A stretch of DNA of 7,112 nucleotides, from contig PMGP01000253.1 of assembly GCA_003156235.1 (NCBI GenBank), forward strand, positions 1-7,112. The letters are read 5' to 3'. Within the stretch, counting starts at the first letter, position 1; each line of letters starts with the position of its first letter. The stretch is from Acidobacteriaceae bacterium. Its GTDB lineage: Bacteria; Acidobacteriota; Terriglobia; Terriglobales; Acidobacteriaceae. Below the pieces are notes generated by a model. That model ran no database searches, was not told the origin of the DNA, and saw only the letters and a program-made list of their open reading frames with translations. Below, in pieces: positions 1 to 6,678 of the stretch. Made by a program: the position numbers and the translations under genes.

Positions 1-144
1 GCTAACAACGATGAGGAACGGTGGCAATTCGCAACGCACGCGGAAGGAGCGTTCCTCTCGCGCTTTACTCTAAAGACAATGGTTGCTGCCTACATGGATC
101 TTTATCGGAACACTGCGCGAGCTCGGCGGGTGGCAATGGCCTGA
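1..144 (+). CDS. C-terminal end of a probable glycosyltransferase (partial, 5' end outside window)
   Basis: Frame 1 is open from the first base to a TGA at 142-144 and gives 47 residues. They read ANNDEERWQFATHAEGAFLS, then RFTLKTMVAAYMDLYRNTAR and a short basic tail. The pattern of a phenylalanine-rich stretch followed by M(V/A)xAYxxLY is typical of the last helix of GT4-family (GT-B fold) glycosyltransferases, where the C-terminal helix crosses back to the N-terminal domain. No catalytic residues lie in this fragment, so donor and acceptor cannot be named. It is on the same strand as the formyltransferase and deacetylase genes and ends 95 bases before the first of them, which fits membership in the same polysaccharide gene set. 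The assignment rests only on a C-terminal pattern and on context, so it is moderate at best. Confidence 0.55.
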   Translation, partial: ANNDEERWQFATHAEGAFLSRFTLKTMVAAYMDLYRNTARARRVAMA

Positions 145-239
145 GCGCCGGAATATACCTTGTTAAGCAGAAGCTCGCGCCCGGATAGGATCGAAGATGG
201 ATAACTCGATGTATACTGATGATACTTTAGGAGGTCAAA
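145..239 (+). promoter_or_regulatory. Intergenic leader with possible -10 box and strong Shine-Dalgarno of the formyltransferase gene
   Basis: This 95-base gap holds a perfect AGGAGG at 229-234, five bases before the ATG at 240. The site fixes the start of the downstream gene. A TATACT hexamer at 212-217 resembles a sigma-70 -10 box and would give a very short leader, but no good TTGACA-like -35 sits 16-18 bases upstream. The promoter is therefore only a possibility, and the downstream genes could equally be read through from the upstream glycosyltransferase. I see no clear terminator hairpin in the gap. The ribosome binding site is confident and the promoter is weak. Confidence 0.45.
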
Positions 240-1067
240 ATGGAAGTTCCCGTGAAGATCGGCCGAGCGGTGTTGATCTGTCACGACAGTGAGCCTTTGA
301 ACCGTTTTGGCTTGGCGCGGTGGATGGCCTCCTTCCTGGACCTGGTAGCCATTATTGAGATCCACGAGCCTCCCAGCCGAATGCGGAAACGCATCTGGCG
401 TGAATTCAAGCGCGTCGGGTTCTGGCGATTCATGGATGTTCTGGCATTTCGTCTGTACAGTAGAGGGATGCTGCGCTCACTAGACCGGCAATTCGAGGAG
501 CGGCTCCTGCGCAGCCTGGAAACTCGTTACCCAGACCTTCCTCCGGACACTCCAGTCCTGGTGACGTCGAGTCCGAATAGCGCAGAAGCGGAACAACTGC
601 TGCGCAAAGTGAAACCCGATATCATCCTCGCGCGCTGTAAGAGCATCCTGAACGCCCGCATCTTCAAACAGGCAGCCGTCGGAACATTCGTGATGCATCC
701 CGGCATTTGCCCGCAGTATCGCAACGCCCATGGCTGCTTTTGGGCCATGGCCCGGCGCGACATAGAGAATGTCGGGATGACGCTGCTCAAAATCGACGAG
801 GGCGTGGATACCGGCCCGGTTTACGGCTACTACCGGGCGAACTTCGATGAGCTAACTCAGACCCATAACATGGTGCAGAATATGGTGGTGTTCGACAATC
901 TAGATATGCTGCGTACGAAGCTCGAGGAAATCGTGGCAGGCACGGCCAGCGCCATCGATACGCAAGGTTGTCCGTCGCGCGCATGGGGTCAGCCGTGGCT
1001 CACCAGCTACCTGCAATGGAAGTTCGCGGCGCGCGCAGCGAAAAGAGCCGCGCTCCTCAAAGGTTGA
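240..1067 (+). CDS. Formyltransferase-fold protein (Formyl_trans_N family), probable sugar N-formyltransferase-like
   Basis: The 275-residue protein resembles the 10-formyltetrahydrofolate-dependent formyltransferase fold shared by Fmt, PurN and the amino-sugar formyltransferases. A low-complexity-free N-terminal half leads to VKPDIILARCKSIL (124-137). The active-site segment MHPGICPQYRNAHG follows (152-165) with catalytic-type His153, then IDEGVDTGPV (185-194), whose Asp190 matches the catalytic Asp of the family. The usual Asn two residues before the His (NxH) is Val151 here, so one of the three conserved catalytic residues is missing. There is no C-terminal tRNA-binding Fmt domain, and the length and EPS context argue against initiator-tRNA formylation. 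The likely substrate is an amino sugar, possibly nucleotide-linked, but this is inferred from the neighbours. The ATG at 240 is chosen because of AGGAGG five bases upstream. The stop lies 7 bases before the deacetylase gene, so the two are probably co-transcribed. Family is confident; activity and substrate are not. Confidence 0.82.
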   Translation: MEVPVKIGRAVLICHDSEPLNRFGLARWMASFLDLVAIIEIHEPPSRMRKRIWREFKRVGFWRFMDVLAFRLYSRGMLRSLDRQFEERLLRSLETRYPDLPPDTPVLVTSSPNSAEAEQLLRKVKPDIILARCKSILNARIFKQAAVGTFVMHPGICPQYRNAHGCFWAMARRDIENVGMTLLKIDEGVDTGPVYGYYRANFDELTQTHNMVQNMVVFDNLDMLRTKLEEIVAGTASAIDTQGCPSRAWGQPWLTSYLQWKFAARAAKRAALLKG

Positions 1068-1074
1068 GACCATT

Positions 1075-1890
1075 ATGCGAACAACAGCATTGCTTTACCA
1101 TGACATCGTCCCGCAATACGGTTACGAAACAAGCGGCTTTCAGGGAGCCGACGCCGACATCTACAAGCTGGACAAGCAAGAATTTCGGCGCCACATGCAG
1201 GTCATCGCATCGCAATCCGAACTGTGTCCGGAAGTTGTCACCTCAGCCGGCTTCGGCGAAGCCGGCCGTCACCTGCTGCTGACCTTCGACGATGGCGGCG
1301 TCAGCGCCATTGAGCATACGGCAGGCATTCTGGGTGAATTCGACTGGCTGGGCCACTTCTTCGTAACCACCGGCCGCATTGGAACTCCCGGTTTTCTCGA
1401 TGCTATGCAGGTGCGTGCGTTGCGCGGTGGCAGGCACGTGATCGGAACCCACTCTGACACCCATCCCACGCGCATGTCGGCGTGCAGCGCCACGCAACTG
1501 GACCGCGAATGGCGAGACAGTGTGCGGTGCCTGGAGGATATCCTCGGCGAGCCTGTGACCGTGGCCTCAATTCCCGGCGGCTACTACAGCCGGACGGTTG
1601 CCTCCGCCGCGGCGGCGGCAGGAATCCGCGTGCTCTTCACCTCCGAGCCGGTGACCAGGACCGGTACAGTAGACGACTGCCTGGTGATCGGCCGTTTTAA
1701 CGTGCAACAGGGCAGGTCCGCGCAATGGGTCGCGGCCGTGGTAGCCGACTCGTTGCTTCCGCGAGCGCGGTGCTTCCTGGCCTGGAACGGCAAGAAGCTC
1801 CTGAAAGCGGCTGGCGGACCGGTCTATCTAATGTTACGCAAGGCGATTCTTTCGCAACGTGCCGATGCGGACAGGCGACGCCCGCAGTGA
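1075..1890 (+). CDS. Polysaccharide deacetylase family protein (NodB homology, carbohydrate esterase family 4)
   Basis: The 271-residue protein carries the CE4 signature in order. Motif 1 is TFDDGG (70-75), with Asp72 as the expected general base and Asp73 as a metal ligand. Motif 2 is THSDTHP (125-131), with His126 and His130 completing the Asp-His-His metal site. A motif-3-like IPGGYYS follows (166-172), in which the Arg often found before the Pro is replaced. Such enzymes remove N-acetyl (or O-acetyl) groups from sugars. The N-terminus opens directly with the domain strand (ALLYHDIVP) and has no signal peptide, so a cytoplasmic precursor is the more likely substrate, unlike secreted chitin or peptidoglycan deacetylases. 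The C-terminal tail (about 230-260) has an AWNGKK...YLMLRK pattern of basic and hydrophobic residues that could contact membrane. The gene starts 7 bases after the formyltransferase stop, which points to an operon and joint editing of an amino sugar. Catalytic family is confident; substrate is unknown. Confidence 0.88.
   Translation: MRTTALLYHDIVPQYGYETSGFQGADADIYKLDKQEFRRHMQVIASQSELCPEVVTSAGFGEAGRHLLLTFDDGGVSAIEHTAGILGEFDWLGHFFVTTGRIGTPGFLDAMQVRALRGGRHVIGTHSDTHPTRMSACSATQLDREWRDSVRCLEDILGEPVTVASIPGGYYSRTVASAAAAAGIRVLFTSEPVTRTGTVDDCLVIGRFNVQQGRSAQWVAAVVADSLLPRARCFLAWNGKKLLKAAGGPVYLMLRKAILSQRADADRRRPQ
1246..1266. repeat. Perfect 9-bp inverted repeat with 3-base loop inside the deacetylase gene
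   Basis: GCCGGCTTC at 1246-1254 is followed by GGC and then by its exact reverse complement GAAGCCGGC at 1258-1266. The arms are GC-rich and would make a stable hairpin in the mRNA. It encodes the AGFGEAG stretch just before the catalytic TFDDG. No T-run follows, so it is not an intrinsic terminator. It may simply reflect codon choice in a Gly/Ala-rich segment. Confidence 0.5.
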
Positions 1891-2020
1891 GCGTGACAGA
1901 GCTTTCCAGTCCCGCCGCAACGCGATGAAGCAAACCGGAAAACTCAACGGCAGCTTATATCTTTAACTAGGCGCAACTTTCGCTTACATCTCCAGTGCCT
2001 TAGGTTGAATCGATAAGGCG
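1891..2020. other. Convergent intergenic region with a weak hairpin
   Basis: This 130-base gap separates the + strand deacetylase from the - strand secreted-protein gene, so both transcription units should end here. The only inverted repeat I can point to is GCCTTA (1997-2002) with TAAGGC (2014-2019), a 6-bp stem around an 11-base loop, extendable by two G-T wobbles. No T-run follows it on either strand. It is therefore a poor intrinsic terminator, and Rho-dependent ending is possible. I see no open reading frame of note and no promoter here. Confidence 0.3.
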
Positions 2021-3124
2021 TCATGGATTCCGTACGCAGTTATAGGTCAAATGGATCGGAGTTCCCATATCGACGACTTCAAAGTCTGTTACCTTCAGGC
2101 CCCGCATAGAGTGGGAATCGAAGTCCAAGTCCGCGTACTTTGCTTTCGTGTCTGCGTCGCTCTGTGCGGTGAGGGCAATATCGCCGCCGTCTGCCAGGAA
2201 CATGCCGTATTTTTGCATGGCTCGCGCGACGACCTGTGCCTCTGGCATCAGTTGCGACACGTCGTACGAGGCTTTCAGGCGGAAGCGGGCGCCAATCGCT
2301 GGAGCGGAAACCGGCCCGCGCGGAGAGCCGGCGTGCGTGGCGGGATGCACAAAGACGTGCGCGCGTATACGCTGATTGGGAAGAATGAAGCGGATGGCGT
2401 GGTTGATGCTTCCGGCAGCGATCTCGTCGGCATTGAAGAGCAATGGAGCAATCGGGAAGCCGGCGGCATCGGCACTGGTGCACTGATCTCCTCGCCCCGA
2501 TGGCGGATACACTCGATTCAAGTCCCAAACCGCGACAAAGCCTGCGGTAACAACATTCTCTGCGTAGTTGGCCTGGTAGGCTTCATAGAGTTTGCCATGG
2601 CCGCGGTCAGCTACGAGGAGGTGGCAATCGCCATCGGAGGGGCACTGATAGCCCGTTTGCCCTTCAACGCCGCCTCCGACAGGAAGCGGAAAGGTCGAGG
2701 GTTGGTCGGAATCAGCAGAATTCGGCCCAGGGCCTTTGAAGCGGACATACGGGGTTGAGGCATCCGCCTGCAAGGCGCGAAGACTGAAATCGATTTGCAT
2801 CTTATTGTTGTTTCCCCAACCGCCCGCATCCGCGAGCCAGGCGATCATGGCAGAGGATTGGGGATCGAGGGGCGCGTGACTGATGTCCTGTGTCCAGATA
2901 GAACCAGAAGGAAAGTAGGCCGCAGGCGCGACGACCTGTTCCATCCTCGCTGCCCTCACCTTGCCGCCGAACGCTCTATCCAGCGCAAAGGCCATGTGGT
3001 CTTTGAGGTGATGGGCTTTTTGGGCGAAGTTAATATGGTTGTGGAGTCTGTGGCCTGTAATGGCAACTCCGATTCCTGCCATGACTCCCAACATAAATAT
3101 GGCTAGTACTTTCAAGCTTTTCAT
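2021..3124 (-). CDS. Membrane-anchored or secreted conserved protein of unknown function
   Basis: The 367-residue protein starts with a short basic end and one hydrophobic segment (about 7-23). This is either an uncleaved anchor or a signal peptide without an obvious AxA site, so the rest should lie outside the inner membrane. The body has blocks that I recognise from memory as recurring in large secreted bacterial proteins of unassigned function. They are DRGHGKLYEAY (173-183), TSADAAGFPIAPLLFNADEI (216-235) with NHAIRF (241-246), GARFRLKASYDV (278-289), and AMQKYGMFLADGGD (302-315). Four cysteines (161, 167, 215, 363) could form two disulfides. It does not end in a PEP-CTERM sorting signal. 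AGGAG sits 11 bases before the ATG, a long spacing, and an in-frame stop three codons upstream excludes an earlier start. It lies 85 bases after the EPS glycosyltransferase on the same strand, so a role at the cell surface or in polymer handling is inferred only. I cannot name an activity. Confidence 0.8.
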   Translation of the reverse strand: MKSLKVLAIFMLGVMAGIGVAITGHRLHNHINFAQKAHHLKDHMAFALDRAFGGKVRAARMEQVVAPAAYFPSGSIWTQDISHAPLDPQSSAMIAWLADAGGWGNNNKMQIDFSLRALQADASTPYVRFKGPGPNSADSDQPSTFPLPVGGGVEGQTGYQCPSDGDCHLLVADRGHGKLYEAYQANYAENVVTAGFVAVWDLNRVYPPSGRGDQCTSADAAGFPIAPLLFNADEIAAGSINHAIRFILPNQRIRAHVFVHPATHAGSPRGPVSAPAIGARFRLKASYDVSQLMPEAQVVARAMQKYGMFLADGGDIALTAQSDADTKAKYADLDFDSHSMRGLKVTDFEVVDMGTPIHLTYNCVRNP

Positions 3125-3209
3125 ATTGGCCTATGCTCCTCTCGTGAAAGTGAATCCTACAAGAGAATTCTACGCCTTATCATTCCCAAAGACAGGGAAA
3201 AAGGTGCTT
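3125..3209 (-). other. Short intergenic gap before the secreted-protein gene
   Basis: The 85 bases hold the AGGAG site (3136-3140) of the downstream gene and a 5-bp inverted repeat, TTCCC (3183-3187) with GGGAA (3195-3199). On the - strand its T-run precedes the stem instead of following it, so it is not a convincing terminator. I see no clear -35/-10 pair. The downstream gene may be read through from the EPS operon or have its own unrecognised promoter. Confidence 0.35.
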
Positions 3210-4391
3210 CTACGGCTTGGGGTCCACTGTTTTAGTAGTTGCAGCCCCCATTCTCGGATCATCAGAAGTCCATATTTTCCAAAGCGGGCCTCGCGTAAAG
3301 AGAAACCTGTAAAGCCCGGCAACGGTGGCTGCTTTGAGCACCAGCATCGCACTGGCTGGGTCCGCAATGCGGTGCAGCACGGGAATCCTGTAGTATAGGC
3401 CGACAATCGCGATGAGCCAGCCGGCAATCTGAAGAACCGCAAATGCCGCATAGAGGCGCGAGCTGCCTGAAAGCACCAAGGTGGAAACAAAAAGAAGAAT
3501 CAACAGATAAGGCACGACAAGGCGCATCACTTTGTGCGAGACAAGCTGAAAGAAAACTGGATTCCTTGGGGTCAGCGTCCACGGCGCAAGTTGGAAGAGC
3601 TGGAAGTTTCCTGCCAGCGTACGCACCTTGCGATGAAACTCTTCTTCAATTCTCTTCGGCTGGGTGTCGTAGACGTAGGCATGTTCATCGAAAACTGACC
3701 GGTAGCCCTGGCGAATGATCGAAAGCGGCTGGAACATATCGTCCAGGATTATTCCAGCCGGCTGCGGCACCGCGAGTTCGCGACGAATCGCGTAGAAACA
3801 GCCGGAGACGCCCACCGGAGAGCCGCAGACAGACTCGCACCTCCTGATCCACTTTTCATAACGCCAATAGGCCCCGCTGACAGCCGCGGTGGCGTTGTTG
3901 TGGCTATCCTTGCGCAGAATCAGTTCGCCCGCCACGCAGCCGACTTTGGGGTCGGCGAAGTTACTGACCAGTTGCTGAATCGCTCGCGGCCAAATCTCCG
4001 GCCGGATATCCATAAAGAGAATCACGTCCGCCGTTGCCTTCGCCATACCGGCGTTGATGGCAACCGCCTTGCCGCTGTGCTCGTCAAGGATGACGGCAGT
4101 GAGACGCGGATGGCGCTGATGAGCCAAATATTCCGCTGTGCCGTCGGTTGATCCGTCGGAAACAATAATGATCTCTTTGATGTTTGGGTAGTCGAGGCCC
4201 AGCAGGTGTTCGATCTTGCCCGGAAGCATCAATACGCCGTTATGCACCGCTATCACAATGCTCACGCTGGGAAAGATGGCGCTGACTGCCCAGGGCTTTG
4301 GCCGTAGACGCGAGAGCATCCACATCACGATTGGATATCCGGCGTAGGTATAGAGAATGCCGGCCAGCGACAGCCAGAAAATGATTCTCAC
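3210..4391 (-). CDS. Membrane family-2 glycosyltransferase (cellulose synthase/hyaluronan synthase-like)
   Basis: The 393-residue protein has an N-terminal membrane segment (about 4-26). A GT-A domain follows, with SIVIAVHNG (44-52), IIIVSDGSTDGT (74-85, nucleotide-binding Asp), FMDIR (126-130, the metal-binding DxD position with Arg as third residue), GCFYAIRREL (197-206) and ILDDMF (215-220, the likely catalytic base in the Asp pair). RKVRTLAGNFQL (254-265) occupies the place of the QxxRW acceptor motif. Three C-terminal hydrophobic segments follow (about 287-308, 313-333, 346-364). It is expected to transfer a sugar from a nucleotide donor to a lipid-linked or growing chain at the inner membrane face; the sugar is unknown. 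The start is GTG, read in a GTGA overlap with the stop of the upstream sugar transferase, with AGGGG a few bases before it. This implies translational coupling. It is unlikely to be a cellulose synthase: it is too short and lacks a PilZ domain. Confidence 0.9.
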   Translation of the reverse strand: MRIIFWLSLAGILYTYAGYPIVMWMLSRLRPKPWAVSAIFPSVSIVIAVHNGVLMLPGKIEHLLGLDYPNIKEIIIVSDGSTDGTAEYLAHQRHPRLTAVILDEHSGKAVAINAGMAKATADVILFMDIRPEIWPRAIQQLVSNFADPKVGCVAGELILRKDSHNNATAAVSGAYWRYEKWIRRCESVCGSPVGVSGCFYAIRRELAVPQPAGIILDDMFQPLSIIRQGYRSVFDEHAYVYDTQPKRIEEEFHRKVRTLAGNFQLFQLAPWTLTPRNPVFFQLVSHKVMRLVVPYLLILLFVSTLVLSGSSRLYAAFAVLQIAGWLIAIVGLYYRIPVLHRIADPASAMLVLKAATVAGLYRFLFTRGPLWKIWTSDDPRMGAATTKTVDPKP

Positions 4392-5761
4392 TGGGCGCCC
4401 CTGCGCAGGATGATGGTTTTGATGGTCTCAAACATGATGAGTAAATCGAGACCAATCGACTGATGCTTCACGTAGTAAAGATCGTATTCAAGCTTATGCT
4501 TGGTCTCCTCCAGGCTGGCGCCGTAGTGGTAGCGCACCTGCGCCCATCCTGTAATCCCTGGGCGAATCATATGCCGCAGGTCGTAGAAGGGAATTTCCTG
4601 GCTCAGCCACCGCACGAACTCCGGGCGCTCCGGACGCGGACCTACAAAGGCCATGTCTCCGCGAAGCACGTTCCAGAGTTGCGGAATCTCGTCGATCCGC
4701 GTGTTGCGCATAAACCTCCCAATCGTAGTGATGCGCGGATCGTCCTTGGTCGCCCATGCGGCTCCCTGCGCTTCGGCGTCCTGCCACATGGTTCGAAACT
4801 TGTAAGCGGTAAACAGACGCCCGCGCTGGCCGACTCGCGTCTGTCTGAAGAAAATGGAGCCTGGCGAAGAGAGGCGCACTGCAAGAATAATCAGGGGCAC
4901 GAACGGCAGACAGATCAGCAGCGCAGTAAAGGAGACTGCGAGGGAGAGCAGACGCCGAAAAATTTGCTCCGAGGCGTTCATCCGGAACCCCTCTGTGAAA
5001 ATGAGTGTGCTCGGATTGAGGCCGTCCAACTGCAATTTCCCCGTAAGCCTCTCCATCAACGTGCTGGAATTCTCAATGACAACACCACACAGGCGGAGGT
5101 TAAGCAGTTCTCGAACGGGCATCGAGTCGCGGCGGTCTTCCATGGCAACGATAACGCGATCAATCCCGGGCTTTGGGCCGTGGAAGGCGCGTAGATCCGC
5201 AGAGAAGCGATCAAGCCGCCCGTGAACCTCGCTTTCGCCTTTCCAGCCCACGACTTCCATGCCGGCGTCGCGGCTGGTTCGCAGCAACTCGACCACAGTA
5301 TGAGCCCGAGGTCCACAGCCCAGAACATAAACCCGCTCACGGAACAGTGGAAGGCCGATGATCCACTCATACGCCCCGCGCCAGAGGACGAGGAGAATCG
5401 CAAGGAAGGAAGCGCCAACAAGAAATACATCAGGGCCGATGTCTATCTCGGGGAAAAAATATACGAGCCCCGCGAGAACAAATGACAGAACGCTGAGAAC
5501 GAGCAATAGGCGAAAGTAAATTTCCCAGCTTTCCGAGAAGCGACGGGGCCCATAAAGATCAAAGTAATATGTAAGAAGCAGTGTAAAGGCGGTGACTCCC
5601 GCAATCTTCAACAACCCGTTCTCGTAGATCAGAATAAGGCGCCAATCCGGCCCTGCAAATAATATCGTGGCCAGCATAAATGATCCGCCCACAATAATTA
5701 CTTCGCAAAAAAGACGCGCCAGCGTTCGTGTCGGATAGTAAACATTGAAAAGTCTGGTCAT
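4388..5761 (-). CDS. Exopolysaccharide polyprenyl-phosphate glycosylphosphotransferase (TIGR03013-like)
   Basis: The 457-residue protein has four hydrophobic segments in its N-terminal part (about 14-36, 47-66, 82-102, 110-127). A Rossmann-like domain follows, opening with RVYVLGCGPRAHTV (143-156). The LDGLNPSTLIFTEGF block (245-259) is the hallmark I associate with the PEP-CTERM/XrtA-linked sugar transferases. The C-terminal bacterial sugar transferase domain has its own membrane helix (about 271-296), then SIFFRQTRVG (302-311), YKFRTM (320-325), DEIPQLWNVLRGDM (357-370, containing the Asp357-Glu358 catalytic dyad of monotopic phosphoglycosyl transferases), VGPRPERPEF (373-382) and RPGITGWAQV (400-409). 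It should transfer a sugar-1-phosphate from a UDP-sugar to undecaprenyl phosphate, the priming step of EPS repeat assembly. Its length is normal for the family. Its ATG overlaps the kinase stop as ATGA, and its own stop overlaps the next start as GTGA. The donor sugar cannot be read from the sequence. Confidence 0.93.
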   Translation of the reverse strand: MTRLFNVYYPTRTLARLFCEVIIVGGSFMLATILFAGPDWRLILIYENGLLKIAGVTAFTLLLTYYFDLYGPRRFSESWEIYFRLLLVLSVLSFVLAGLVYFFPEIDIGPDVFLVGASFLAILLVLWRGAYEWIIGLPLFRERVYVLGCGPRAHTVVELLRTSRDAGMEVVGWKGESEVHGRLDRFSADLRAFHGPKPGIDRVIVAMEDRRDSMPVRELLNLRLCGVVIENSSTLMERLTGKLQLDGLNPSTLIFTEGFRMNASEQIFRRLLSLAVSFTALLICLPFVPLIILAVRLSSPGSIFFRQTRVGQRGRLFTAYKFRTMWQDAEAQGAAWATKDDPRITTIGRFMRNTRIDEIPQLWNVLRGDMAFVGPRPERPEFVRWLSQEIPFYDLRHMIRPGITGWAQVRYHYGASLEETKHKLEYDLYYVKHQSIGLDLLIMFETIKTIILRRGAQ

Positions 5762-6678
5762 CCCTGCCGTCCCATGTCCTTTCGTCCTGGCAATCCGCTG
5801 CTGGCCTCTTCTTTACCGTAGTAGTAAGAGTATGCGGAATGAGGAGGAACATCTTTAACCGCGTTTAACACGAAGCCGAGAATGCGCGAATTCTTAAAGG
5901 CGGCCTGCGCGCGCTGCGCGACATCGTATGATGTACTGGCTCCTCGCGCAACAAGCAACACCGCATCGGCGGCGCGGGCCAGGTCAATTGAGTCCGCAAC
6001 CGCAAGGATCGGCGGGGAGTCGATCAGAATCCAGTCGAAGTGCGGTGCAAGGATGGCTATCAGTTCTTCGATGCGGTGATTGGCAACCAGCTCAGAGGAG
6101 TTGTCGCCGCCCGACCCGGCGGGGATAAAAGCAAGATTCGAAATGCTCCGCGCCAGACCGGCTTCAACAAGGCTGGAATCCTGATTCCGTTGCATGATGT
6201 CGCCCGGCTCAGCGTATCCCGCCAGATACTCCGTGAGTCCGGGGATATCAGAAGCACCGAGAATAGCGTGGAGCGAGGGGCTGCGCAGGTCGCCGTCGAT
6301 AAGCAGAACCCTGTTGTTTTTGTTGCGCGCCAAGCTGATTGCTAAATTTGCCGTGACAAATGTCTTGCCCTCGGAGGGCAGTCCACTGCTGATAAGAATC
6401 GTCTTGAGTTTTGCTTGATCGCGAAATTGGTAGAGCTTTGACCTCAAGCCGCGAAACTGTTCAATGCTTTCGCCACGGTCTCCTAGCGTCGGAAGAAAGG
6501 CCACGGATGGCTTCCATGAATGCAAGGCGATGTTCTCCGTGTTGACTTCTGCCTTGATCGACGGCAAGGCGTCGGCGCCCGCAACTGCTGAAGTCTCGGA
6601 AGACCTTGTGGCGTCCGTTCCCTGGGCGGCTTTTCGTTCAACATCCGCCCTTTGAAGTGCATCGTAAATGCGGCTCAT
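5758..6678 (-). CDS. Bacterial tyrosine kinase (BY-kinase, CpsD/CapB-like), EPS regulator
   Basis: The 306-residue P-loop protein opens with MSRIYDALQRAD, an N-terminus common in XrtA-associated autokinases and possibly the helix that meets the Wzz-type partner. RGLRSKL (76-82) leads to Walker A SGLPSEGKT (98-106), Walker A' LLIDGDLRSPSLH (125-137) and Walker B ILIDSPP (217-223), in the order seen in CpsD, CapB and the Wzc cytoplasmic domain. A tyrosine cluster, YSYYYG (283-288), is the probable autophosphorylation tail, followed by about 18 Gly/Lys/Arg-rich residues. There is no membrane segment, so a separate polysaccharide co-polymerase must supply it, presumably encoded beyond the right edge. 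Cycles of phosphorylation control polymer length and export in this family. The ATG overlaps the stop of the upstream ATPase as ATGA, with AAGGA about nine bases before it, and its stop overlaps the next gene the same way. A MinD/ParA-type role is unlikely given the tyrosine tail. Confidence 0.92.
   Translation of the reverse strand: MSRIYDALQRADVERKAAQGTDATRSSETSAVAGADALPSIKAEVNTENIALHSWKPSVAFLPTLGDRGESIEQFRGLRSKLYQFRDQAKLKTILISSGLPSEGKTFVTANLAISLARNKNNRVLLIDGDLRSPSLHAILGASDIPGLTEYLAGYAEPGDIMQRNQDSSLVEAGLARSISNLAFIPAGSGGDNSSELVANHRIEELIAILAPHFDWILIDSPPILAVADSIDLARAADAVLLVARGASTSYDVAQRAQAAFKNSRILGFVLNAVKDVPPHSAYSYYYGKEEASSGLPGRKDMGRQG

Noticed and set aside
240..1067. Methionyl-tRNA formyltransferase (fmt)
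   Set aside because: No C-terminal tRNA-binding domain, an altered active-site Asn, no def neighbour, and an EPS context.
968..1282. 104-residue + strand frame bridging the formyltransferase and deacetylase genes
   Set aside because: It overlaps both real genes out of frame and shows no family pattern. The 7-base gap between the two genes explains the region.
2051..2758. 235-residue + strand open frame opposite the secreted-protein gene
   Set aside because: It lacks recognisable motifs and a signal. The - strand frame over the same bases has an export segment and family-like blocks, so this is a shadow.
3183..3199. TTCCC/GGGAA stem as a terminator of the EPS operon
   Set aside because: Only 5 bp, and on the - strand the T-run precedes the stem instead of following it.
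3210..4391. Cellulose synthase (BcsA)
   Set aside because: The protein is much shorter, has no PilZ domain and carries RKVRTLAGN instead of QxxRW. It fits a generic membrane GT2 of EPS loci.
4463..5194. 243-residue + strand open frame opposite the sugar transferase
   Set aside because: The - strand encodes the complete, motif-rich sugar transferase here. The + strand product is rich in Arg/His/Pro without domain pattern.
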